Shown here piece after piece: positions 1 to 10,660 of a stretch of 64,000 nucleotides of DNA. This DNA is from Lycium barbarum (lineage: Eukaryota; Streptophyta; Magnoliopsida; Solanales; Solanaceae), in assembly GCF_019175385.1 (NCBI RefSeq), contig NC_083346.1, forward strand, positions 84,210,543-84,274,542. The letters run 5' to 3'. How positions within the stretch are numbered: position 1 is the stretch's first letter; each line of letters starts with the position of its first letter. The notes below the pieces were generated by a model, which was not told where the DNA came from, did no database searches, and saw only the letters and a list, made by a program, of their open reading frames with translations. Made by a program: the position numbers and the translations under genes.

Positions 1-1498
1 TAAATTTTGATGTAATTATGGGCATGGATTGGTTGGTATCGTGTTATGCTAATGTTGATTGCCGAATGAAAGTGGTTCGATTCTAATTTCCGGGAGAGCC
101 CGTGCTTGAATGGAAGGGTAATGCAGCAACCCCAAAAGGTAGGTTTATTTCTTACCTTAAGGCAAGAAAAATGATAGCCAAGGGCTATATTTATCATCTA
201 GTTCGGGTTCATGACACTGAGGCAAAGCCGCCAACTTTCTAATCGGTTTCGGTCGTGAATGAATTCCCAGATGTATTTCCTGATGAGCTTCTAGGTCTTC
301 CTCCAGAAAGAGAGATTGACCTCGCCATTGATGTGTTGCCGGACACCAAGCCTATTTCTATTCCTCCGTATCGAATGGCTCCGGCAGAATTGAAGGAGTT
401 AAAGGTACAACTGAAAGATTTGCTTGAAAAGGGGTTTATTAGGCCCAGTTCGTCACCGTAGGGAGCACCAGTATGGTTTGTGAGGAAGAAAGACGGATCT
501 CTACGAATGTGTATCGACTATAGGCAATTGAACAAAATGATGGTAAAGAAAAAATATCCTCTTCCAAGGATTGATGACTTATTCGATCAATTGCAAGGTC
601 CCAAGTGGTTCTCTCAAATATATTTAAGGTCGGGTTATCATCAAGTGAGAGTTAGGGAAGCGGATATTCCCAAGACAGCCTTTAGAACGAGATATGGCCA
701 CTATGAATTCCGAGTGATGTCGTTTGGGTTGACTAATGCTCCGGCCGTGTTTATGAATTTTATGAACAATGTATTCAGGCCTCTCTTGGACTTATTCGTG
801 ATAGTATTTATTAATGATATTCTGGTGTATTCTCGCACAGAATCATAACATGCAGATCATTTGCGAATTGTTCTTGGCATTCATCGAGACCGGGAATTGT
901 ATGCAAAATTTTCAAAGTGCGAGTTCTGGCTAAATTCTGTGACATTTCTGGGCCATGTTATTTCAGATGATGGCATTCGAGTCGACACTCAGAAAATTGA
1001 AGTTGTGAAGACTTGGCCAAGTCCAATGACGCCTACAGAAGTTCGTAGTTTTCCTGGTTTGGCAGGATGTTATAGAAGATTCGTAGAGGGCTTTTCATCT
1101 ATCTCAGTGGAATGATGCTTGTGAGCGCAGTTTCCAAGAGTTGAAAGATAGATTGACCTCAGCTCCAGTCTTAATACTTCCAGACGGGTCAGAGGGCTAT
1201 GTTGTGTATTGTGACGCTTTCGGTGTGGGATTAGGATGCGTATTGATGCAGCATGGTAAAGTTATTGCATATGCTTCGAGACAATTGCGGAAACATGAAA
1301 AGAATTATCCAACTCATGATCTCGAATTGGCTGCGGTTATTCATGCCTTAAAAATATGGAGGCATTATTTGTATGGTGTGCATGTTGATATCTATACAGA
1401 TCACAAAAGTCTTCAATACATTTTCAAGCAAAAGGAGTTGAACATGCGGTAGAGGCGGTGGTTAGAATTGTTAAAAGATTATGATGTGAACATCTTGT
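1..1498 (+). pseudogene. Element A: truncated Ty3/gypsy pol (PR tail, RT, RNase H)
   Basis: Reading frame 3 starts inside the end of the aspartic protease domain (DVIMGMDW motif near 9-32). It runs through reverse transcriptase (about 255-1040) and, after a frame change, RNase H (1141-1452). In-frame stops lie at 84, 240, 459, 846 and 1450. Several are single-base losses of Trp or Gln codons relative to the other copies. The RT catalytic Asp pair is damaged: the codon at 813-815 reads Asn, giving FINDIL in place of FIDDIL. At 1107/1108 a 41-bp stretch present in the copy at 15188-15917 is missing, which shifts the frame. The fragment stops at about 1498, where it abuts the end of an LTR, so integrase is absent. 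It is a dead gypsy pol from an insertion distinct from B. Confidence 0.93.
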
Positions 1499-1659
1499 GG
1501 ATATAAAAGTATTTATATCTTCCAATGAAAGACGATTTTCTTAACACTTGAGTATGATTTTGATAAAAGGGCGTTCAATGAGTGTGATAAGCAGCAGAAT
1601 GAGGGGTGCTCGGTGGCTAGCCCCGGGTACCCGTCGCGGCCACTGGTCGGGTCGTGACA
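1499..1659 (+). repeat. 3' end of the 5' LTR of element B
   Basis: These last 161 bp of an LTR end in GGGTCGTGACA, immediately before a primer binding site. The sequence GGGTACCCGTCGCGGCC near the end recurs with small changes at the ends of the LTRs closing at 9453, 29969, 32271 and 41430. The left edge is fused directly to the RNase H coding sequence of element A at about 1494-1498. Confidence 0.88.
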
Positions 1660-1663
1660 AAAG

Positions 1664-1675
1664 TGGTATCAGAGC
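1664..1675 (+). other. Primer binding site of element B (initiator Met tRNA)
   Basis: TGGTATCAGAGC begins four bases after the LTR end. It is complementary to the 3' end of plant initiator-Met tRNA, the usual primer for Ty3/gypsy minus-strand synthesis. The same 12-mer recurs at 9458 and 41435 and, on the minus strand, at 25521-25532 and 53624-53635. Confidence 0.93.
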
Positions 1676-1866
1676 AGTTCAGTCCGAGGAAGTGTCTACG
1701 AGTCGTGTCTAGTAGAGTTTTGTTTATGGTGTGTTGCGCGCCACGCTAATACACAAGAGGCTACAAGGCATTTAGGAAAATGACCATCTTTCTTTCTTAT
1801 GAGATCGTGCGATAGAGCCGTGTATAAGATTTTACCCTCCCAAATAGAGTGTTGTGATTTTAGAAA
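1676..1866 (+). other. 5' leader between primer site and gag of element B
   Basis: This non-coding leader is shared by all elements here (compare 9470-9666, 25334-25520, 41447-41650, 53470-53623, 60429-60616). It holds a short hairpin about 55-65 bases past the primer site whose loop region is the palindrome GCGCGC (1736-1741). A GATCGTGCGATAGAG segment near 1803-1817 is conserved in the other leaders. No ORF is convincing; the minus-strand ORF across it is a shadow. Confidence 0.7.
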
Positions 1867-3020
1867 ATGCCACCAAAGGGAAAAGCTACAGCCGCCCAGA
1901 AAGGCAAGACCACGACAAACAGGCGAGTAGTAAGAGAGTCGCCAACGGATATAGAAGAAGGCGAATCGCATAATGAGGCCTTATCTAACACTTCTCCCAC
2001 CCCGCCTAATGTGGAAGAACAAAGAGGAGCTCTAGCTCTAATCCCTCCACCAGTTGCTTCGGGTCATCAAATGACCGAGGCCATACATCTATTGACACAG
2101 TTGCTTGCCACTCAGGCACAGCGGCAGAATACGGGCCCAAGTGATCGATCAGCTAGTACCAGAGCCCGTGATTTTATGAGTCTAAATCCTCCGGAGTTTT
2201 CGGGTCAAAGCCGGATGAAGACCCGCAAGGTTTCATTGATGAGATGTTGAGAACGTTGAGGATTGTCCATGCCTCCGAAACTGAATCCGTGGAGTTGGCA
2301 TCTTATCGACTCCGGGATGTGGCAGTCCTATGGTATAATAACTGGGTCTTATCAAGAGGAGAGAATGCGCCTCCTCCGGTTTGGCAAGAATTCGTCGACG
2401 CCTTCCTCCGCCACTATTTGCCACCCGAGATCTGCCAAGCTAGAGCAGACAAATTTCTAAATTTGAAGCAAGGGAATATGAGTGCCCGAGAGTATAGCCT
2501 GCAATTTAATTCCTTGGCTAGGTATGCCCCGACTATGGTGGCCGATATGGGAGATAGGGTGCACAGGTTTGTGAGTTGCTTGGGGCCAAATTTGTTCAAG
2601 GACTGTTTGACGGCTTCGCTAAAAGAAGGGATAGATATTTCCCGAATACAAGCCCATGCCTAGAACATAGAGGGATGACAGCCACTACCAAGAGGTGATC
2701 GTGATATTGATAGAAGATAAAGTAAAAGGGCCAGATATATGGGGGCAGGTAGTGATTATAGAGAGGGATCGAGGCAGACTTATTCCCAACATTCAGGCTA
2801 GTCGGTGACTAGTGCACCTCCTCGATTCACCGGTAGGAGACTTGATCGCTCCTTTCGTTCAGGACCGGGTCAGAGTTCGAGGGTCTTGGATTCGCAGTTT
2901 AGGGAAGATTACAGTCAGAGGATACCCTCAGTGCCGCGATGCAGCCAGTGCGGTAGACTACATTCCGGACAGTGTCGCCAAGGTTCGGATGCTTGCTATA
3001 CCTGTGGCTAGGTTGAGCAT
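1867..3020 (+). pseudogene. gag: gag of element B (capsid/nucleocapsid), frameshifted
   Basis: The start is the ATG at 1867, opening MPPKGKATAAQKGK. This opening matches the gag starts of D (25333, minus) and F (60428, minus). The capsid-like region with NPPEFSG follows. One T is missing at about 2195, which moves the frame from 1867-2250 to 2197 onward. Capsid motifs such as YRLRDVAVLWY and RYAPTMVADM then continue. Further in-frame stops occur at 2661, near 2676, near 2800 and at 3012. The two Cys/His knuckles near 2939-3035 are degenerate: the second has a stop after CYTCG and its last Cys is Tyr. Gag would form the particle and bind RNA; this copy cannot. No stop separates gag from protease in the family plan. 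Confidence 0.9.
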
Positions 3021-4621
3021 ATGATGCGAGACTACCCGTCAACGAGCGGTAGAGTGGAGATTGAGCCCACAGGACCAGCAGCCGGCTCATCTTCAATGCG
3101 CCCGATAGGGCAAACCCCTCAGATCCCAGCGGGCCAAGGTAGAGGCCGAGGGGGATTATCTACTTCATGTGCCACTCAGCCCCGTATGTATGCTTTAGCC
3201 AGGCGACAGGATCTTGAGTCCTCCCCCGATGTGGTTATAGGTACATTATGCATATATTTCTATGATGTATATGCCTTGATAGATCCAGGTTCTACTTTTT
3301 CCTATATTACCCCGTATGTTGCTGGTCGCATTGGGGTAAAACCTGAGCCAATCAAACCTTTTGAGGTATCTACTCCGGTTCGTGATCCCGTGATATCTAG
3401 ACAAGTGTATAAAAATTGTGTGATAGTGATATGTGATCGCCAAACTAAATTTGATTTAGTTGTGCTTGAAATGTTAGAATTCGATGTGATTATGGGTATG
3501 GACTGGTTGGCCTCATGCTATGCTAATGTTGATTGCTGGATGAAAGTAGTTCGATTTCAATTTCCGGGAGAACCCGTGCTTGAATGGAAGGGTTACACAG
3601 CGTCTCCAAGAGAAAGGTTTATTTCCTATCTCAAGGCAAGAAAGATGATAGCCAAAGTCTACATTTATCATCTAGTTCGAGTTGAGGATATCGAAGCAAA
3701 GTCGCCAGCTTTCCAATCTGTTCCGGTAGTAAATGAATTTCCGGATGTATTCGCAGATGAACTTCCAGGCCTTCCTCCAGAAAGAGAAATTGACTTCGCC
3801 ATTGATGTGTTGCCTGACACCAAGCCTATTTCTATTCCTCCTTATCGAATGGCTCCGGCAGAATTGAAAGAGTTAAAGGCGCAATTAGAGGATTTTCTTG
3901 AAAAGGGGTTTATTTGACCCAGCTCATCGCCGTGGGGAGCACCAGTCTTGTTCGTGAAAAAGAAAGACGGTTCCCTACGAATGTGCATCGATTATAGGCA
4001 ATTAAACATGGTGACGATAAAGAACAAATATCCTCTACCAAGAATTGACGACTTATTTCATCAGCTGCAGGGTGCCAAATGTTTTTCTAAGGTATACTTG
4101 AGGTCGGGCTACCATCAAGTGAGGGTTAGAGAAGATGATATTCCTAAGACAGCCTTCAGAACGAGATATGGCCATTCTGAGTTTCGGGTGATGTCGTTTG
4201 GGTTGACTAATGCGCCGGCCGCGTTTATGAAGTTGATGAATAATGTGTTCAAGACACTCTTGGACTTGTTTGTGATAGTATTCATTGATGATATTCTGGT
4301 GTATTCTCGCACAGAATCAGAACATGCCGATCATTTGCGTATCGTACTTGGAATTCTTCGAGCACGAGAACTACATGCAAAATTTTCAAAGTGCGAGTTT
4401 TGGCTGAATTCCGTAACATTTCTGGGCCATGTTATTTCAGATGATGGCATTCGAGTTGATACTCAGAAAATTGAAGCGGTAAAGAATTGGCCAAGGCCTA
4501 CGACACCTACAGAAGTTCCTAGTTTTCTGAGATTGGCAGGTTATTATAGAAGTTTCGTAGAGGGCTTTTCATCTATTTCAGCCCCATTGATGAAACTAAC
4601 CCAGAAGTCAGCTAAATTTCA
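3021..4621 (+). pseudogene. pol: pol of element B, 5' part: protease and reverse transcriptase
   Basis: This continues the gag frame. The aspartic protease carries its active-site DPGS (Asp codon 3282-3284) and the conserved [17 protein letters not shown] block. Reverse transcriptase starts at about 3735 ([18 protein letters not shown]). The catalytic FIDD is intact (4281-4292) and the segment ends with the connection region near 4610. A stop at 3915 replaces the Arg of FIRPS. A one-base loss at about 4625 pushes RNase H into another frame. Protease would mature the polyprotein and RT would copy the RNA. The catalytic residues remain but the frame does not. Confidence 0.93.
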
Positions 4622-6640
4622 ATGGATGATGCTTGCGAACGCAGTTTCCAAGAGTTGAAGGACAGATTAACCTCAGCTCCAGTCTTAACACTTCCAGAAG
4701 GATCAGATGGCTATGTGGTTTATTGTGACGCTTCCGGCGTTGGATTAGGATGTGTATTGATACAGCACGGTAGAGTTATTGCTTATGCCTCGAGACATCT
4801 GTGGAAGCATGAAAAGAACTATCCAGCTCACGATCTTGAACTGGCTACAGTTGTTCATGCATTGAAGATATGGAGACATTACTTGTATGGCGTACATGTT
4901 GACATCTATACAGACCACAAGAACCTCCAATACATTTTCAAGCAGAAAGCGTTAAATCTGCGGCAGAGGCGATGGTTAGAACTGTTGAAAGATTATGATG
5001 TGAATATTTTGTATCACCCTAGAAAAGCAAATGTAGTAGCCGATGCGCTTAGCCGCCGATCAATGGGAAGTTTATGTGAAGTTCCCCCGGAAAGGAAAGA
5101 AATGGTTCATGAGCTTTACCAGCTAGCTAATCTTGGAGTGTGTGTGGTCAATTCGGGCAGTGCAGGGATTGGTATTAATGATCCCACGGTTTCATCTCTG
5201 AATGTGGAGGTGAAAGAGCGTCAGTATGAAGATCCGTGGTTGAGCCACTACAGAGACACATTTCATGAAAAAGAGAGATCTCTATTTAAAACTTCGATGG
5301 ATGAGGTCCTTAGATACCATGGCAGGCTATGTGTTCCGAATGTTGCAGAAATGCGCCGATGAATTCTAGAAGAAGCCCATTACTCTCGGTATTCTATTCA
5401 CCTGGGTGCGACGAAAATGTACCACCATCTCAAATTGATATATTAGTGGGATGGCATGAAGAGAGACATAGCAGAATTTGTAGCCCAATGCCCAAATTGC
5501 CAGCAAGTAAAGATCGAACATCAAAAGACAGGAGGATTATTGCAAGTAATGGAAATCCCTACTTGGAAGTGGGAGATTATCAATATGGATTTCATTGTGG
5601 GGTTTCCCCGTTCCTGAGGCAAGTATGATTCTATATGGGTAATTATGGACAGATTAACAAAGGCATCTCATTTTCTTTCAGTCAAGACCACATATGTCGC
5701 AGAAGATTATGCGAGATTGTATCTCAAGGAAATTATGCGACTTCATGGTGTTCCATTATCCATCATTACGGATAGAGAAGCGCAGTTTACGGCCAAATTC
5801 TGGAAATCTTTCCAATATGGTCTAGGTACCCAAGTGAAGCTTAGCACGACATTTCACCCACAAACCGATGGACAGGCCGAACGTACTATTCAGACCTTGG
5901 AAGATATGCTCCGAGCGTGTGTGCTGGATTTTGATGGTAGTTGGGATAATCACCTACCGCTTATTGAGTTTGCTTACAACAATAGCTATCATTCCAGTAT
6001 CCAAATGGCTACGTATGAAGCCCTATATGGAAGAAAGTGTAGGTCCCTAATTGGATGGTTTGAAATAGGTGAAGTACAGTTAATCGGCCCTAAATTGATT
6101 CAGCAAGCGGTCAAAAAAGTCAAAGTGATCCGGGAACGATTGTTAACAGCTCAAAACCGCCAAAAATCTTATGCGGATAATCGCTGGCGAGACTTGGAAT
6201 TTCAGGTTGATGATTGGGTATTTTTGAAGGTGTCGCCAATGAAAGGGGTGATGAGATTTGGCAGGAAAGGGAAGTTAAGTCGTCGATACGTTGGACCTTA
6301 CAAAATTATCTGTAAGGTCGGCCAAGTAGCCTATGAATTGGATTTGCCTTCAGAGCTTGAATCAGTTCATCCAGTCTTTCATGTCTCAATGCTCCGCAAG
6401 TGTGTTGGAGATCCCAAGAGAATTATTCCAATAGATGATGTACAAGTGATAGAAAAGTTGGCATATGAAGAAGTACCCATTGCCATCTTAGACAGGCAAG
6501 TACAAAGACATTGAAACAAGGAAGTAACCTCAGTTAAGGTCCTGTGGCAGAATAACAATCGAGAAGAGATGACTTGGGAAGCAGAAGAGAAAATGAAATG
6601 CGGGTATCCACACTTATTCCAACCCCCAGGAAGGGTTTAA
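4622..6640 (+). pseudogene. pol: pol of element B, 3' part: RNase H, integrase, chromodomain
   Basis: Frame 2 continues pol. RNase H has YCDASG (Asp 4727-4729), the HDLELA Glu and the YTDHK Asp. Integrase has its HHCC finger (AHYSRYSIH ... CPNCQQ, about 5378-5505). The catalytic Asp (5588), Asp (5771) and Glu (5879) are all present. The C-terminal [12 protein letters not shown] region follows near 6370. A chromodomain-like tail (about 6460-6630) ends with [18 protein letters not shown] and a stop at 6638-6640. Chromodomains of this class bind modified histone tails and bias insertion toward heterochromatin, consistent with the self-nesting seen here. Nonsense codons at 5360, 5444 and about 5616, and one in the tail near 6512, inactivate it. 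Confidence 0.93.
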
Positions 6641-6928
6641 GATGAAACGCCGACACTATAAGGTATGTATGCAGTAAATGAAGTATAATAATTAGAGTAT
6701 TTGCACGCCCCTATTTCCATCATTACTCAGATATTATGTCCCCTATCTTCAGGAGCTTTCGTAAGTCTTTCCTAGAGTTTTATTGTGTTGTAGCCCTGTG
6801 AGGTAGATTATTATAGGTTGTTGTGACAGGATGGTAGCGCCATGTTACAGGGGAAACTCTGGCGAAATTTTTGTAGAATTCCCGAGTACTCAACATTCGA
6901 GGACGAATGTTCCAAAAGGGGGAAAGAA
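6641..6928 (+). other. 3' UTR, hairpin and polypurine tract of element B
   Basis: This non-coding stretch follows the pol stop. At 6787-6880 it carries a module (TGTGAGG ... CAGG ... GGGGAAACTCTGGCGAAATTT) that recurs in other elements. At 6892-6911 an exact hairpin has arms AACATTCG/CGAATGTT and loop AGGA. The polypurine tract AAAAGGGGGAAAGAA (6914-6928) directly precedes the LTR start TGTTACACC. This tract primes plus-strand synthesis. Confidence 0.85.
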
Positions 6929-7024
6929 TGTTACACCTCGAAACTTTGGGTTGCTGAGCGGAGAAGGGACTAACGTAAGTTAAGGTGAGCATGATGTCCC
7001 TACAAGTGAGAAGGGGTACTAATA
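6929..7024 (+). repeat. First 96 bp of the 3' LTR of element B
   Basis: It opens TGTTACACCTCG straight after the polypurine tract and is cut after 96 bp by element C. The last five bases (TAATA, 7020-7024) are the left TSD of C. The LTR resumes at 29975 after the matching TAATA at 29970-29974. Confidence 0.85.
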
Positions 7025-9453
7025 TGTTACATCTCGGAAGATTCCCCGTACATGTACTATGAATAGGACAACGAAGGTCATGGCGTATACGGTATTTCGA
7101 TGAGTGAGAAATAGTACTTGATGACCCTAAACGAGATTTCAAAACCATCCGAGATAAAGAAAGGAAGTTGTTAAGGAAAGCGAGTCGTATGTTGTATATC
7201 GGATAAGAATAACGAGCAACGATTTGGTGAGGGCATAATGGTATCTTAGAGACATACAATAACGTCCCTTAGATTGGTATTGAAGTGTTAAACGAGTGTT
7301 AAGAAGGTTTCATAAGGATTAGGGATCAAGCGAGTCGACGAAAACAAAGTTGGTTCAGTGAGGCATTGTATGGCCAAACATACTGGCCGTATAAATTGTA
7401 CCAGCCGTATGTTCACCGTATAATTGGCCAAAGAGAGGACCAGCCACTGGACCAAATATACGACCACACATACGGTCCGTATAAATAGTACAGACCGTAT
7501 GTTGGTCCGTATAAGTTGGCTCGGCCAGCTTTTAAGTTTAAGTGTAAGGTTCCATTTTTCATTTCATCCATTTCATTTCCTCACCTCCACCACTCAAGAA
7601 AGCTCTATAACTATCTAAACACTTCAACCATAAGAACACCAAGGAAATCAATGATCAACAATACCAAATTTGTGATGCAAAGTGTATGAAACCTAATTGG
7701 AAGTCATCTCCTTCAAGAAATTCCAAAAGAGGTGAAAAAGGGTTTTCGTGCTAGAGGAGTAATTCTACTCTAGACTTGTTACACCATCATCTAAGGTAAG
7801 TTTCATGACTTCATCATGTTGTTTAAGGTATTAGGGGACTAAGAAACTTGAATTGTAGAAAGACATGGAAAATGGGTCATGAATGAGTGAATAGTGGCAC
7901 CATTGGATGATAATTGAATGGAATCATGAAAGTTGGTACGTTATGATTATGAATATGCTATATATGATGTTTCGACCATGGAATAGGTGTCAATTAAGTA
8001 AAATTATGACGATGAGCTAAAACCATTAAATGTGGAAAAAAATTGGAGAAAAATGATGGATTTTGCTAAGTGTAGATAAGTGAGGAATGTTGATACTATA
8101 TTGTGAGTGTTGTTGTAAATGTTTGGGAGTTGAAATAGAACACAGGAAAAGTAGTAGAAACAAAGGAAATGCTGCCCAATTTTCTCTAGAAATAGCGACG
8201 CGTTCTTATGGTCGATTGACTAACTATAATGCGCATTCTCTCGTGAAGGTAACGACGTGATACTGAAGGAGAACTAGTGAATGATAGCTTAACTAAGTGA
8301 CAAAGGTATGTGAGGCAAATCCTTTCTTTCAAATGGCATGAATCTTATGACACGATTCTCCTTTCATCCTATGACTCTTCTATATCCCGGAAAGCCAAGA
8401 GCCTACGATCATATATATATATATATATATATATAAGACAAGAACTATGCTATGAGCCCAATAACGATATAATGTTTCCATAAAGTAGATGATGTCATTC
8501 GTTGTGTACACTCACCTTATATACTAATCCCTTCAAGGTGAGGCAGGATGGAATCGAGGGTTCACGACCTTACGTCACCTCAATAAAGGATAGTTGTTCT
8601 AGAGTCTTTATGCATGTACTATGATAAGCATATTATGATGACATTACACCATGCCTATAAGGCTGGGCAGCACCGTTAAGGCGGGCGGCTTTCAGACGAT
8701 TACACCGTGTCTATATGGCACGGGCAGCACCACTAGTGGGCGGCATGACAGGGTACCCTGGACGCGGGCTAATGTACTGATTATCACACCGCACCTATAT
8801 GGTCGGGCAGTTCAGAAATATATACATATGATATGCATACATGAGATGATGATAAGCATAAAAGTAAGTCAGCATGCATTGCTTTTCATATGATTCCCAG
8901 TCAGCTACAGTTGCTCCATACTTGATGCCTTCTTTACTTTCTCGATATGTTGTTATTGTTCATGCCTCTCATACTCAGTACAACATTCGTACTGATGTCC
9001 GTTTTCTTTGGACGCTGTGTTCATGCCCACAGGTAGACAGGGAGGGGAGCTCGATCCGGATTCTTAGGAGTTGTCAGCTGATTGAAAGCAATCCATTGTC
9101 CGGAGGTGCTTATGATTATCCTTTTGGTACATATGTATATTTTGGGCATAACGGAGTCTTGTTCCGTCTACATGTATAGTATGTCAGTAGAGGCTCGTAG
9201 ATGCGTAGTGTGGGTTAGATGGTCTCACATGTTTATTACCGCATGCATGTATAAATTATATATATTATTTTGATGGCCTAATGAGGCATTTGTATATATA
9301 TATATATAGACTAATTGTGTTTTCCACCCAAAAATGATTTTCATACTATCATGAATGATGAAGAAGCGTAAATGACTATGACAAGTGAGGAAATAAGGGG
9401 TGCTCGGTGGTCAGCCTCGGGTACCCGTCGCGGCCCCTAGCTGGATCGTGACA
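7025..9453 (+). repeat. 5' LTR of element C
   Basis: This 2429-bp LTR runs TGTTACA...GTGACA. Modules in order: U3 with repeated TACGG/CCGTA palindromes and a TATAAATA (7480-7487); a donor-like AG|GTAAG (7795/7796); the box GGAAATGCTGCCCAATTT near 8166; a second donor-like AG|GTATGTGAGG (8305/8306); a (TA)n run at about 8402-8434; a repeat field rich in short GGCC/GGGC hairpins (8650-8820); a double stem-loop (8975-9014); an acceptor-like CCCACAG (9026-9032); and the common LTR end. The small ORFs at 8651-9273 fall in this non-coding region. Confidence 0.9.
7365..7520 (+). promoter_or_regulatory. U3 promoter region of element C 5' LTR
   Basis: Two imperfect copies of a block contain GGCCGTATAAATTGTACC (from about 7388) and GGTCCGTATAAATAGTAC (from about 7475). 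Each includes a TATA-box-like sequence; the second, TATAAATA at 7480-7487, is the better match. The palindrome ATACGGTCCGTAT (7470-7482) overlaps it. The same region is present at about 16790-16945 in the 3' LTR. A role as RNA polymerase II promoter is inferred from position about 450 bp into the LTR. Confidence 0.6.
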
Positions 9454-9666
9454 GAAGTGGTATCAGAGCTGTTCAGTCCTAGGAAGTGTCTACGAGCCAT
9501 GTCTAGTAGAGTCTTGTTTATGGTGTGTTGCGTCCCACGCTAATAAACAAGAGGCTACAGGGCATTTAGGAAAAATGACCATCTTTCATCTTAGGAGATC
9601 GTGCGATAGAGCTGTATTATAGGATTATTCCCTCCCTAATGGTGCGTTATAATTTCAGGAAAGTTG
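9454..9666 (+). other. Primer binding site and leader of element C
   Basis: TGGTATCAGAGC at 9458-9469 follows the LTR end by four bases. The leader to 9666 matches that of element B, including the GTGTGTTGCG stem region and the GATCGTGCGATAGAGC block near 9598-9613. Confidence 0.88.
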
Positions 9667-10660
9667 ATGAAAGGAAAGGCTACGGCAGCCCAGAATGGCA
9701 AGATGGTGACTGAAGAAGGGCTTGATCGAGGGTCGTCTGTAGATGTAGAGGAGGGTGAACCCTAGAGTAATGCCCCACCTAGGTTTTCCCATACCTCGTC
9801 CACTTTTGAAGATCAGATGGGAGCTTTAACTTTAGCTCCAGCACCCCCCATTCCTCCTCCGGATATCTCGGGCTAAGAGATGAGACAAGTTATTCTTTTA
9901 CTGACTCAATTGGTAGCCGCTCAAGCTCAGCGGCAGGATGTGGGCCACGATAACAGGGGTTGGAGAAAGAGGGTTAGTTCTTCAGGGTTTGATCATGAGT
10001 GTAAGGGTGCTCCGAGGCAACAATTCTCTAGTCACTCGGTTTGTGCAACAAGTGGTTCTCCTCCAGAGTTTCCTAGACCCAGATTTGATGGATCTACTTA
10101 TTCTAAGTCACCCCAGAGTCTCAGAGATTTCGGTTCTCCGATTCGGAGTAGTTCTAGTCAGACGAGATCCCCGGTACCACGATGTACTCAGTGTCGCAAG
10201 TTACATTGGGGACCGTGCCGCTTAGGCTCGGATGTTTATTATACCTGTGCTCAACCAGGCCATATCATGCGCGACTGCCTATGGAGGCATGGTAGAGATA
10301 GGGTTCAACCTATGGGGTTAGTAGCTGGCTCTTCGTCATCGGAACGCCCCCTAAGGCTAAGGCCACAGATGGTAGTAAGTGGTGATAGAGACCAAAGAGG
10401 TATACCAAGTCCAAGTGGATTCCAGCATCACATCCATGCTTTATCTGAGCGACAGGATCCTGAGACTTCCCCCAATATTGGTATGTTGTTAGTATCCTCT
10501 TATGATATGTGTGCATCGATTGATTCGGATCCTAGGCTGTCATGTATCACCTCCGTTGTGATGATTGTATTGAGGCGAAAAATATGAGCCAATCCGACAA
10601 TTTGAGATGACCATATTTGTTAGTAGCCTAGTGATAGCCAGAATCATGATTTACGAGTAA
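9667..10660 (+). pseudogene. gag: Internally deleted gag-protease remnant of element C
   Basis: The ATG at 9667 opens MKGKATAAQNGK, the family gag start. Stops at 9763 and 9874 interrupt it. After QAQRQDVGHDN (near 9945) the capsid region is missing. The frame passes into the Ser/Gln-rich linker and a Cys/His region (CTQCRKLHWGPC, then CAQPGHIMRDC at about 10247-10279). The protease segment is poor: the usual DPGS active site reads DSDPRLS (near 10523), and the frame ends at 10587. Weak similarity to the downstream EPIEPFEV block extends to about 10650. Capsid function and protease activity are both lost. Confidence 0.82.

Noticed and set aside
1664..1675. A tRNA gene at the TGGTATCAGAGC sites
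   Set aside because: Only 12 bases match, right after LTR ends. These are primer binding sites.
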